Source: Pseudomonadota bacterium
Lineage (GTDB): Bacteria; SAR324; NAC60-12
Assembly: GCA_014381795.1 (NCBI GenBank)
Contig: JACNKY010000304.1
Location: forward strand, 1-6,336
Length of the DNA: 6,336 bases
Reading direction: 5' to 3'
Shown: in pieces, positions 1 to 6,336 of the stretch
Position numbering within the stretch: position 1 is the stretch's first letter
How the letters are laid out: every line of letters starts with the position of its first letter
Made by a program: the position numbers and the translations under genes
The notes under the pieces: generated by a model
Seen by the model: the letters and a program-made list of their open reading frames with translations, nothing else
Told to the model about the DNA's origin: nothing
Database searches by the model: none

Positions 1-237
1 TTTTGCAATAGCAGCCGGAGGTCCTTTGAGCTCAACGCTGCGGTCTTCCTGTTTATCCGGAAGTCCATTAATTTGAACAGCCAGTCTTCTGGGTGTAGAA
101 AAGGTACGCAGTTCATCAAAACTCAACTGATGGTTTTCGCAGGTTTTCTGCACCAGTGATTTCAATTGTTCAACTGCAGGCAGAATCATCTGCGCAGGCA
201 TTTCTTCAAGTCCAATTTCCAGTAAATAAGTATTCAC
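1..237 (-). CDS. glyS: Glycyl-tRNA synthetase beta subunit, N-terminal part (runs off the left edge)
   Basis: Beta chain of the alpha2beta2 glycyl-tRNA synthetase, the cytoplasmic enzyme that charges tRNA-Gly; the beta subunit mainly provides tRNA recognition. Only the first 79 codons are present, and the frame stays open to base 1. The protein begins VNTYLLEIGLEEMPAQM, matching the family N-terminus (LVEIGTEELP in E. coli GlyS). The hallmark TPRRLAV follows at about residues 47-53, and LKGPPAAIAK ends the visible part, like the family's KRGPA segment. The start is GTG at 235-237, the only ATG, GTG or TTG codon between the glyQ stop and the conserved N-terminus in this frame. No Shine-Dalgarno sequence is visible before it. 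The gene lies 15 nt downstream of the glyQ stop and in the same reading frame, so translation probably depends on ribosomes finishing glyQ. Identity is firm; the exact start is likely but not proven. Confidence 0.93.
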   Translation of the reverse strand, partial: MNTYLLEIGLEEMPAQMILPAVEQLKSLVQKTCENHQLSFDELRTFSTPRRLAVQINGLPDKQEDRSVELKGPPAAIAK

Positions 238-252
238 AAAGCAGTAATCAAA

Positions 253-1179
253 TTAATTGTCAGGAGTAAGTTCTTCCACCCATTTCCGGGCAGCATCACG
301 GTCATTCATCAAAGGAAAACCGAGTTTGCAGCGTTCTTCAAGGAAGAGTTTTGCGATATTTTGAGCAAGGTTACGCACCCTTCCGATGTAGGCCGCACGT
401 GCAGAAACACTGATTGCACCAGCTGCATCAAGCTGATTAAAAGTGTGTGAGCATTTTAGCACATAATCATAGGCCGGAAAAACCAGCTTTGCCGCAAGCG
501 CACGTCCCGCTTCCTGTTCATAATCATTAAACCAACGGAACATCAGCTCTGTGTCTGCAACTTCAAAAGTGTATTTTGAATGTTCAAATTCCGGCTGCCG
601 AAAAATTGAAGCGTAACTGACTCCTTTTGTGTATTCAAGATCAAAAACGTCTTCAACATCCTGTAAATAGGAAGCAATTCTTTCGATACCGTAAGTCAAC
701 TCCGCGGAAACTGGCTGACAGGCAATTCCTCCGACTTGTTGAAAATATGTGAATTGTGTGACTTCCATACCGTCCAGCCATATTTCCCAGCCGAGACCCC
801 AAGCACCAAGAGTCGGCGCTTCCCAGTTATCCTCGACAAAGCGTATATCGTGTTCCAGCGGATCGACACCTAAAGCCTCCAGCGATGCGAGGTAAAGTTC
901 TTCAACATTATCCGGAGAAGGTTTTAGAATTACCTGATATTGATGATGTTGATAAAGGCGGTTTGGATTTTCACCGTAACGACCATCAGCCGGTCTTCTT
1001 GAAGGTTCAACGTAAGCCACATTCCATTCTTCTGGACCAATCACACGTAGAGTTGTCATCGGATTCATTGTTCCAGCGCCTGTTTCAACATCGTACGGAT
1101 TCATCAGCATACAACCCTGTTTATGCCAGTATTGGTTGAGTTGCATGATGATATCCTGGATTGTATGTGAACTTTTCAT
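253..1179 (-). CDS. glyQ: Glycyl-tRNA synthetase alpha subunit
   Basis: Catalytic alpha chain of the alpha2beta2 glycyl-tRNA synthetase, a class II enzyme that activates glycine with ATP and transfers it to tRNA-Gly with GlyS. The 308 residues are full length for the family (about 280-310). Highly conserved blocks are visible: GAGTMNP at 34-40, [20 protein letters not shown] near 52-71, [17 protein letters not shown] near 81-97, [20 protein letters not shown] near 113-132, [17 protein letters not shown] near 135-151, and the class II motif-3-like [13 protein letters not shown] at 161-173. The ATG at 1177-1179 overlaps the stop of the upstream 588-aa gene as ATGA, a standard sign of translational coupling. 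The only Shine-Dalgarno-like element is a GGAA about 8 nt before the start. glyS follows after 15 nt. No frameshift or missing conserved block was seen. Confidence 0.98.
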   Translation of the reverse strand: MKSSHTIQDIIMQLNQYWHKQGCMLMNPYDVETGAGTMNPMTTLRVIGPEEWNVAYVEPSRRPADGRYGENPNRLYQHHQYQVILKPSPDNVEELYLASLEALGVDPLEHDIRFVEDNWEAPTLGAWGLGWEIWLDGMEVTQFTYFQQVGGIACQPVSAELTYGIERIASYLQDVEDVFDLEYTKGVSYASIFRQPEFEHSKYTFEVADTELMFRWFNDYEQEAGRALAAKLVFPAYDYVLKCSHTFNQLDAAGAISVSARAAYIGRVRNLAQNIAKLFLEERCKLGFPLMNDRDAARKWVEELTPDN

Positions 1180-2942
1180 GCTGCTATTTCCGGAAGAGTT
1201 TGAAACAAGTGACGGTCACGATATAAAAGTTGTTTAAGAGAAACATGCAGCCAGCGCAGCGCGAGATTATTTTTGTTTTTCATCAGCAAGGCAGAATCTG
1301 TTTTTGCGTGTTCAATTATTTTATTTTGCTCATTCAAAACAATTTCCGCATTTTCTCCCTGCCCAATTGCCTGTTGACAAAGTTTTTCTAGGTGTGCTCG
1401 CGCGGCGACGGAAACAATAATGGCTTTAGGTTTTAAATAAGTGAAGATCATTTTTGTGTTAAGTTGAGTTAAATCTTCGGGCTGCTGAAATTTGAAAGGG
1501 TTGATCCAGAGTTTTCGCTGAACTTCGCTTAACTTAAGATTCAGCTCTGCAGCATGGTTTTCTTCTTCACAGAGCAAAAGCGCTCTGGATATTTTTATAC
1601 CAGCAGCATTTTGTGTAGCCGCTTCCCATGTTGTGCTTTCGGACAATGCATTGGTCAACAATTTAGAAAATGAGGTTATTTTTTGCAGGACATTCCGTTC
1701 TTGTTCGTAGAGCATTTGACTTCTTTCAGCCTGTTGAATTGTATTTTCGAGCGACTTCGCCTCAGTCAATAAATATTTACGAGTTTTTTCAAATTCCACT
1801 TTCTGTAAGGGCTGCAGTGCGTAATTAGCATCCATTTGGAGGTCATTCAGCACAACAAAATTATGGAGTGGTGCAAGAATGTGATTCAAATCAGCACGCC
1901 AGTCTATGAGACACATCTTACTCTTTATCTCAGGGGACTCGTCCAGTTTCAACCAGTAAACGGCATCTTTCAGGGGCAACTGCGTGGAATTAGTATTAGT
2001 CTGCAGTTTAACATTCATCCAGCCGATCTCGCTGAATAGTTCTTCGAGTAAAGCATTTACTATCAGATATTTCCCTGAACCGTGAACTGCTGCTTTTATT
2101 TTTTTATTTTGTTGATGCTCTTTCTGCCACCTTTTGTGCTCACCATTCATGTGCTCAATGAAACGTTTGAAGGGTGGATTTTTTAAAGTGCATTCGTCAA
2201 GGCGGATTAAATGTTCAACCTTTATATTTTCGAAATTCAGCCTTTGTATTGAATTGAAAGGAATTCCTGGAAAAAGATAACAGCCTTTTGCTTCACGTAA
2301 AATCCCTACTGCACGTTCCGGAAGAGCTGGTTTGCCTTGCTTAGCTAAAAATTTCTGCAGCCATATTTCCGGAGCAAGGTCCCCATTTTCAGTTTCAAAT
2401 TTCTGAATGCTGTTCAGTGGAATCAGCGTATTCAACGGAACGTCACTTGCGGATTGACGTACCAGGATTCCGAAATGATTTGTGTAGTCAATTGTCTGAA
2501 AGTCATTGTCCAAACGTATCCTCGGAAAACTGCGGATGTGATGAGTCAGCAGCATCTCAGGAGCAGAAAGCCGAAATTGCATCTTGTTGACCAGTTCAAG
2601 AACTGGCTGCAGTTTTAATAACGCCGATAAATCATGACTCAGATCGTCAAGCACCAACACATAATTGACATTTTTTGCAGAATTATTTTTTAGTTCCTCC
2701 AGTAATTTGAAACAGACTTCCGGAGTTTCAAACGCACCAGGAAAAAATAAAACCCAATCCGCGTTGAGTTTTTTCAACTCTGCAGACGCAGACTCAAATT
2801 CTTTTGAGCTTATTTCCGCTGCAGTAGCTGAAACTGAATCAACGAACAACTTCCCGTTCAATTGATGAGAAAGCTGTTTCTGTAACTGTTTAACTAAAGA
2901 ATCCCAGTTTGATCTGGCAAAACCAATACCGACAAGTTGCAT
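1176..2942 (-). CDS. Uncharacterised 588-aa protein, first gene of the glyQS unit
   Basis: I do not recognise the family. The frame is open over 588 codons and its start is well fixed: a TAG stop lies immediately before the ATG at 2940-2942. Its TGA overlaps the glyQ ATG (ATGA), so it is probably co-transcribed and coupled with glyQ and glyS. There is no signal peptide and no clear membrane helix, so a cytoplasmic location is inferred. Residues 1-140 look alpha/beta, with strands around LVGIGF (3-8), DWVLFFPG (62-69) and VNYVLVLDD (92-100). Residues 284-303 read [20 protein letters not shown]: a hydrophobic strand, a GSGK turn and an amphipathic helix, like a P-loop that lacks both the first glycine and the usual Ser/Thr after Lys291. 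MCLIDW (343-348) and NFVVLND (361-367) could be further strands of the same fold. Residues 380-425 are charged and probably helical or coiled coil. Residues 498-536 look alpha/beta again. The protein is rich in Lys, Asn, Gln and Glu. It is not RecO, a common glyQ neighbour. The gene call is sound; the function is unknown. Confidence 0.9.
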   Translation of the reverse strand: MQLVGIGFARSNWDSLVKQLQKQLSHQLNGKLFVDSVSATAAEISSKEFESASAELKKLNADWVLFFPGAFETPEVCFKLLEELKNNSAKNVNYVLVLDDLSHDLSALLKLQPVLELVNKMQFRLSAPEMLLTHHIRSFPRIRLDNDFQTIDYTNHFGILVRQSASDVPLNTLIPLNSIQKFETENGDLAPEIWLQKFLAKQGKPALPERAVGILREAKGCYLFPGIPFNSIQRLNFENIKVEHLIRLDECTLKNPPFKRFIEHMNGEHKRWQKEHQQNKKIKAAVHGSGKYLIVNALLEELFSEIGWMNVKLQTNTNSTQLPLKDAVYWLKLDESPEIKSKMCLIDWRADLNHILAPLHNFVVLNDLQMDANYALQPLQKVEFEKTRKYLLTEAKSLENTIQQAERSQMLYEQERNVLQKITSFSKLLTNALSESTTWEAATQNAAGIKISRALLLCEEENHAAELNLKLSEVQRKLWINPFKFQQPEDLTQLNTKMIFTYLKPKAIIVSVAARAHLEKLCQQAIGQGENAEIVLNEQNKIIEHAKTDSALLMKNKNNLALRWLHVSLKQLLYRDRHLFQTLPEIAA

Positions 2943-2989
2943 CTAACAGATTAATTCAGACGGTTTTAGAGGCGAAAAATGAAAAGCCA

Positions 2990-3018
2990 ATAGTACCATG
3001 TTTTCATGAGGATGTAAA
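2990..3018 (-). promoter_or_regulatory. Candidate sigma70-type promoter for the 588-aa gene, glyQ and glyS
   Basis: Read on the minus strand, TTTACA (3013-3018, 5 of 6 to the -35 consensus) is followed after exactly 17 bp by TACTAT (2990-2995, 4 of 6 to the -10, keeping the important TA and final T). A transcript would start near 2983, leaving a leader of about 40 nt before the ATG at 2942. The spacer contains a small dyad, CATG-TTTT-CATG (2997-3008), which could be incidental. This is a match to consensus only; the lineage's sigma factor preferences are unknown. Confidence 0.42.
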
Positions 3019-3023
3019 TTTTC

Positions 3024-3053
3024 TTGACTTATCAAAGCCCAAAAATAGAGAAT
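3024..3053 (+). promoter_or_regulatory. Weak candidate promoter for the EamA-type permease gene
   Basis: TTGACT (3024-3029, 5 of 6 to the -35) is followed after 18 bp by GAGAAT (3048-3053, 4 of 6 to the -10 but without the initial T). The leader would be about 35 nt. The -35 overlaps a short dyad, TTGA-CTTA-TCAA (3024-3035), which could be an operator or chance. It sits back to back with the leftward promoter candidate in the divergent region 2943-3095, which holds no other gene that I can see. Confidence 0.25.
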
Positions 3054-3095
3054 GAATTGTAAAGAAAAATAATGTTTAAATTAAGAAAGTAGTTT

Positions 3096-3998
3096 GTGAG
3101 TGATCAAATCAAAGGGCTGTGCTTCGCATTGCTCGCTATGTTCGGAGGAGGGCTGTACGCAATACCATACCGTTTAAGTTTAGATACAGTTGCACCTCTG
3201 CCTGTTATCTGGGGTATTTTCCTCTGGGCATTTTTGTTTTCCCTGCCTGGCGCCTGGTTTGCGCGTCATCAAAATAAATTCTCCTGGAAAATTGCAGGTA
3301 TCACCCTTGCCACTTCTCTGGCAGGTTTGCTGGGTAATTATGCCATTTGTCAGGCTTTGAGCCAGGCTTCTCCGACCCTGTTGATTTTAGTCACCAGAAT
3401 TGAAATTATAATTGCGATGTTGCTCAGTTGGATGTTTTTGAAAGAGTTAGTCAGCATCAGAATCTGGATGGCAGTGGTGGTAATTGTTGCAGGTATCATC
3501 GTAATGAAAATGGACTCGCTGAGTTTTGAATTAAAAGATTGGTCTTCATTCCTCTGGGCTGTTACAGCAGCCTTCAGTTTCGCGTCGATGCAGGTTATGG
3601 CCAAAAGTATTATTAATGAAATAAATCCGCAAGTTTTGAATGTTTCACGTTTAGCAGTTGCGCTTGTCATACTCTGGAGTTTGGCGGAGGTAAGAGGCGG
3701 GGTTGCGGATTTACAAAGCATTGAGTGGAAATGGTTAGCACTGGCAGCTTTTTGTGGACCTTTTATGGGACGTGTTTCTTATACTTATGCTTTGCGTTAC
3801 CTGACTGTTTCAAAAGCGGTTATCATTGGTTCTTTTTCACCTGCGACAACACTTATGTTTGAGTTCCTCGTTTTTGGGACACTCATCAGCACTTATGAAG
3901 CATTAGGTGGAACAATAATGCTGGCTGGAATTCTCTGGGTTTTCCTTCCCGGATTACGCCGGAATGCCAGCAATTCAACAGTGAATGTTGTGAAATAA
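3096..3998 (+). CDS. EamA/DMT-superfamily permease
   Basis: Inner-membrane transporter of the drug/metabolite superfamily, with two EamA repeats. Members export or import amino acids, nucleosides, sugars or other metabolites; the substrate cannot be read from sequence. The 300 residues match the family length. About ten hydrophobic helices are visible, near residues 7-25, 33-52, 66-86, 91-113, 120-137, 150-168, 181-197, 211-230, 240-262 and 268-285, giving repeats of roughly 5-137 and 148-285. FLKE (114-117) after helix 4, followed by helix 5, is the typical EamA FLxE pattern. The start is GTG: an in-frame TAG lies at 3090-3092, and the next Met (residue 15) is already inside helix 1. The only Shine-Dalgarno-like sequence is AGAAAG, 6 nt upstream. 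dadA follows on the same strand after 72 bp, so the permease may handle an amino acid or a product of DadA; that is inference. Confidence 0.88.
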   Translation: MSDQIKGLCFALLAMFGGGLYAIPYRLSLDTVAPLPVIWGIFLWAFLFSLPGAWFARHQNKFSWKIAGITLATSLAGLLGNYAICQALSQASPTLLILVTRIEIIIAMLLSWMFLKELVSIRIWMAVVVIVAGIIVMKMDSLSFELKDWSSFLWAVTAAFSFASMQVMAKSIINEINPQVLNVSRLAVALVILWSLAEVRGGVADLQSIEWKWLALAAFCGPFMGRVSYTYALRYLTVSKAVIIGSFSPATTLMFEFLVFGTLISTYEALGGTIMLAGILWVFLPGLRRNASNSTVNVVK

Positions 3999-4070
3999 AA
4001 CTTAAGGTGGTGTGGGTTTTAGATTTTTTACGACTCAGTATATTTAATCAACTAAGTTTTCTAAAATTCA
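3999..4070 (+). promoter_or_regulatory. Permease-dadA spacer with a lone -10-like box
   Basis: This 72 bp A+T-rich spacer contains TATATT at 4039-4044 (5 of 6 to the -10 consensus), about 27 nt before the dadA ATG, but no convincing -35 element at 16-18 bp spacing. No hairpin followed by a T run is seen after the permease stop, so read-through from the permease gene into dadA is possible. An AAGGTGG motif at 4004-4010 resembles a ribosome binding site but is about 60 nt from the dadA start and is unlikely to serve it. Confidence 0.2.
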
Positions 4071-5318
4071 ATGGAAATAATAATCATGGGCGGCGGAGTC
4101 GTAGGTGTTACGACCGCATATCAACTGCTTAAAGATGGTCATCAAGTAACTGTGCTTGACCGGCAGCTCCCTGCAATCGGGGGCGCGAGTTATGGTAATG
4201 CCGGACTGATTGCCTCCGGACATGCTATTGCGTGGGGTTCACCAAAAGCACTTAAAATATGGTTCAATTCCTTATTTCACCAGGATCCGGTTTTCCGGAT
4301 GAAATTTCAGACTGACCCTCAATTTCTACGTTGGGGGTTGAAATTCCTTGCCCAGTGTACTCATTCAAGAGCCAAAATAAATTCTCTGGCAAAACACCGG
4401 ATTTCAGTATATTCCCAGAAAATATTGACAGAAACTGCTGCAGATACAGGGGTTCAATATGAACAAAAAACTACAGGACTACTTTATCTTTACAGGAATC
4501 CGGAAATGTTGGCTGGAGGTTCAGAACACGTGAGTTTACTGCAGGAGGTCGGACAAGAACTGGAAATAGTCGGAAAAGAACGCGCACTGGAAATAATTCC
4601 GGAACTGGCGGATTCTCAGGATGAGATTGCCGGTGGTGTCTTTTCGCCAAACGATGAGTCCGGAGACTCCAGAATATTTACGGAACAGTTGATGGAGGTC
4701 TGCAGATTAATGGGAGGGACTTTTGAATCCGGAGTTTCGATTGAGAAGCTTGATGCTTCAGGAACTGAAATAAAACGTGTTGTCACCAACCGTGGTGTTT
4801 TCAGCGCTGACCGTTATGTGCTCAGTTTGGGCGCATGGAGTCCATTGCTTGCGCAAAAATCATTGGGAGTCAGACTTTCTGTTTATCCGGTGAAAGGTTA
4901 CTCCATCACCATTCCGGTAGAAAAAGGACATACTCCTCCTCGGATAGGAGGATTACATGAAGAAGATTTGCTGGGATTTTCACCGATGGGAGATCATTTC
5001 AGGGTTAGCTCTGTCTCAGAATTTTGTGGTTACGATCTTGGACATACTCCAGAAGATTTTGAACACATCCTAAAAACAGCAAAAAAACTATTTCCAAATG
5101 CAGGAAATTACGACAAAGTTGAATTCTGGTCGGGCCTACGTCCAATGACTCCGGAAGGAACGCCCATTCTCGGAACAGGTCGTCACTCAAATTTATTTTA
5201 CAACACTGGACACGGACACTTAGGCTGGACAATGTCTTGCGGAACAGCTCGGATTACAGCGGATTTAATTGCCGGTAAAACTCCTGAAATTTCAATTGAA
5301 AAGATGGGAGTTCGTTGA
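4071..5318 (+). CDS. dadA: D-amino acid dehydrogenase (FAD-dependent, DadA type)
   Basis: Flavoprotein that oxidatively deaminates D-amino acids to 2-oxo acids and ammonia. Known DadA enzymes act on D-alanine and others and pass electrons to the respiratory chain at the inner membrane. The N-terminus IIIMGGGVVGVTTAYQLL (3-20) is the Rossmann FAD-binding GxGxxG turn, with VTVLD (26-30) ending in the acidic residue expected to bind ribose. Family landmarks follow: GNAGLIASG near 42-50, PNDESGDSRIFTEQL near 193-207, YPVKGYSITIP at 272-282, WSGLRPMTPEGTPILG at 353-368 and NTGHGHLGWTMSCG at 378-391. These align closely with E. coli DadA from memory; 415 residues compares with 432 there. The ATG is the earliest possible start, with an in-frame TAA at 4062-4064, and it places the FAD motif correctly. 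No Shine-Dalgarno sequence is visible. No alanine racemase gene lies nearby, so this is not the dadAX arrangement. Substrate preference is unknown. Confidence 0.9.
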   Translation: MEIIIMGGGVVGVTTAYQLLKDGHQVTVLDRQLPAIGGASYGNAGLIASGHAIAWGSPKALKIWFNSLFHQDPVFRMKFQTDPQFLRWGLKFLAQCTHSRAKINSLAKHRISVYSQKILTETAADTGVQYEQKTTGLLYLYRNPEMLAGGSEHVSLLQEVGQELEIVGKERALEIIPELADSQDEIAGGVFSPNDESGDSRIFTEQLMEVCRLMGGTFESGVSIEKLDASGTEIKRVVTNRGVFSADRYVLSLGAWSPLLAQKSLGVRLSVYPVKGYSITIPVEKGHTPPRIGGLHEEDLLGFSPMGDHFRVSSVSEFCGYDLGHTPEDFEHILKTAKKLFPNAGNYDKVEFWSGLRPMTPEGTPILGTGRHSNLFYNTGHGHLGWTMSCGTARITADLIAGKTPEISIEKMGVR

Positions 5319-5356
5319 AGTTAGACAACAACGAAACAAGCTGTGTGGTTTTTGGC
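5319..5356. other. Convergent dadA-prmC gap without a visible terminator
   Basis: Thirty-eight bases separate the two stop codons. I looked for an inverted repeat followed by a T run on either strand and found none; the only T run is GGTTTTTGG (5348-5355) on the plus strand, without a preceding stem. Termination may be Rho-dependent or lie inside a neighbouring gene. Confidence 0.5.
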
Positions 5357-6265
5357 TTAAAGCAGTTGACTTAGGCCCAATTTCCATACGCGATCATTGC
5401 CCTGCAAATCCGGAAGGAAGGCGGAGGATTTCCAAACCGGAAAATCCTGCTTAAGTGAGCTCAAGTCTGCCTGTTGATCAAAACCAATTTCGAGTAACAT
5501 CTCTCCATTCTGAGCTAATAGACTGGGAGCAGTTTCAAGCAGGTAGCGGTAAAAAGACAGTCCGTCCAGACCGCCGTCAAGAGCAGTGTGAGGTTCATAC
5601 TGGGCTACATCAACCTGCAGACTTGAGATGCATTCGCTGGGTATGTAAGGCGGATTGCTGATGATGCAATCCAGTTTTGCTGCAGGATTAATTTTTGAAA
5701 ATAAGTTGCTCTCAACTAGCTCGATATGATTATTTCGTGGAGAGAGCAGAGATTCATGACGCTGCAAATTTCTGGCAGCTACCTCCAAAACATCCGCTGT
5801 ACAATCAACTGCAATAATGTGAAGGTTCTTAAGTTCTGCACAAATTGCCAGTGGGATTGCACCTGTGCCTGTGCCGAGTTCTGCAATCAGGCACTTTGAA
5901 TCAGGATGATTATTTTGACGTTTCCGGATTTGCTCAACAGCAATTTCAACTAGTGTTTCTGTATCAGGACGGGGAATTAAGGTGTTATTGTTCACCTCAA
6001 GTGTCAGTGACCAGAACTCCTTTTCGCCTGTTAAGTAAGCAATAGGACAACCAGCAGCACGTTGCTTAACTAATTCGCGATAAGCTCCTCGTTCCTTCTC
6101 ATTCAGGGGCTGGTCTGCCCGAAGATAAAGATCTAAACGTGGACAATCCAGCACAAATGCCAGCAGAAGTTCAGCATCCAGCCGCGGAGAGTCAGGACGT
6201 AATTTTTCAAAATGCCCCTGTGTCCAACTCAAAATGTCTGCTAGCGTCCATTGAGCTGTAGTCAC
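5357..6265 (-). CDS. prmC: Peptide chain release factor N5-glutamine methyltransferase
   Basis: SAM-dependent enzyme (PrmC/HemK) that methylates the glutamine of the GGQ motif in RF1 and RF2, improving termination. Residues 1-90 form the helical release-factor-binding domain, including SPRLDAELLL (26-35) and GCPIAYLTGEKEFW (72-85). Then come IPRPDTE (97-103), the SAM-binding motif I AELGTGTGAIPLAI (128-141), and the catalytic NPPYIP (204-209) that holds the target glutamine amide. YEPHTALDGGLDGLSFYRYL (223-242) is also diagnostic. At 302 residues it is slightly longer than the usual 275-290. The start is GTG (6263-6265); it gives the expected short lead before TLADIL, but the frame stays open upstream to the window edge without another ATG, GTG or TTG, so an earlier start cannot be excluded. 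It is convergent with dadA. prfA often lies upstream in other genomes but is not identifiable here. Confidence 0.96.
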   Translation of the reverse strand: MTTAQWTLADILSWTQGHFEKLRPDSPRLDAELLLAFVLDCPRLDLYLRADQPLNEKERGAYRELVKQRAAGCPIAYLTGEKEFWSLTLEVNNNTLIPRPDTETLVEIAVEQIRKRQNNHPDSKCLIAELGTGTGAIPLAICAELKNLHIIAVDCTADVLEVAARNLQRHESLLSPRNNHIELVESNLFSKINPAAKLDCIISNPPYIPSECISSLQVDVAQYEPHTALDGGLDGLSFYRYLLETAPSLLAQNGEMLLEIGFDQQADLSSLKQDFPVWKSSAFLPDLQGNDRVWKLGLSQLL

Positions 6266-6336
6266 GGATCGTGGCTCAGTGATTGCTGTGACTGCAATGT
6301 GTGCTGCTAAGATGCCAGAGACTCCTGGTATAAATC
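6266..6336 (-). other. Region upstream of prmC, no gene assigned
   Basis: Seventy-one bases reach the right edge. On the minus strand, the prmC frame stays open through them and would encode a hydrophobic stretch containing IPGVSGILAA. A second frame stops at a TAG (6307-6309) and again at a TGA overlapping the prmC GTG (GTGA). The third frame stops at a TGA shortly before prmC. An upstream leftward gene could therefore end here, but the piece is too short to identify. No ribosome binding site or promoter is evident. Confidence 0.3.

Noticed and set aside
885..1139. Open frame of 84 codons on the plus strand inside glyQ
   Set aside because: It is the antisense shadow of strongly conserved glyQ codons, and its peptide resembles no family.
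1176..2942. Assignment of the 588-aa protein to RecO or to an NtrC-type regulator
   Set aside because: RecO is about 240 aa with a different N-terminus. The receiver-like start and P-loop-like middle recall NtrC, but the Walker A is broken, GAFTGA is absent and no C-terminal helix-turn-helix is seen.
2997..3008. CATG-TTTT-CATG as an operator or hairpin
   Set aside because: CATG is itself a palindrome and the arms are only 4 bp, so chance is likely; kept only as a remark in the promoter entry.
3350..3721. Open frame of 123 codons on the minus strand inside the permease gene
   Set aside because: It lies fully antisense to the EamA-type gene; its hydrophobic stretches mirror the membrane helices on the other strand.
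3999..4070. Intrinsic terminator after the permease gene
   Set aside because: There are T runs at 4017-4020 and 4024-4029, but no stem with complementary arms precedes them.
5269..6045. Short plus-strand frames overlapping the end of dadA and antisense to prmC
   Set aside because: They have no homology-like motifs or start signals and are covered by confident dadA and prmC genes.

Overview
The window reads as chromosomal DNA of a bacterium with moderate G+C (low-to-mid 40s percent by eye). It carries conserved translation genes beside a small transport and amino-acid catabolism pair. No rRNA, tRNA, CRISPR array, transposase or other mobile-element signature was seen. Glycyl-tRNA synthetase is the split bacterial type (separate alpha and beta genes), which argues against Bacteroidetes and other lineages that use the single-chain enzyme. 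A proteobacterial or deltaproteobacterial-like lineage (for example a marine SAR324-type genome) would fit the GlyQ and DadA sequences, but this is a low-confidence guess made without any search.

Layout. Bases 1-2942 are a leftward unit transcribed in the order unknown 588-aa gene, glyQ, glyS. The unknown gene ends in an ATGA overlap with the glyQ start. glyQ is followed after 15 nt by glyS, which runs off the left edge with 79 codons visible. A divergent intergenic region of about 150 bp (2943-3095) holds a fair leftward promoter candidate and a weaker rightward one. Bases 3096-5318 hold two rightward genes: a ten-helix EamA/DMT-type permease and a DadA-type D-amino acid dehydrogenase. prmC (5357-6265), which methylates peptide release factors, lies convergently to dadA across a 38 bp gap. 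The last 71 bases are upstream of prmC and contain no identifiable gene.

How the genes may work together. GlyQ and GlyS form the alpha2beta2 glycyl-tRNA synthetase, and PrmC modifies the GGQ glutamine of release factors, so both are translation housekeeping functions. The permease and DadA may form a small module that moves and oxidises amino acids; this rests on adjacency and orientation only. The main unknown is the 588-aa protein. It is soluble-looking, has three apparent alpha/beta regions and a degenerate P-loop-like HGSGK segment, and resembles no family I can name, yet its translation is apparently coupled to glyQ. None of the six start codons has a strong Shine-Dalgarno sequence, and three of the six are GTG.
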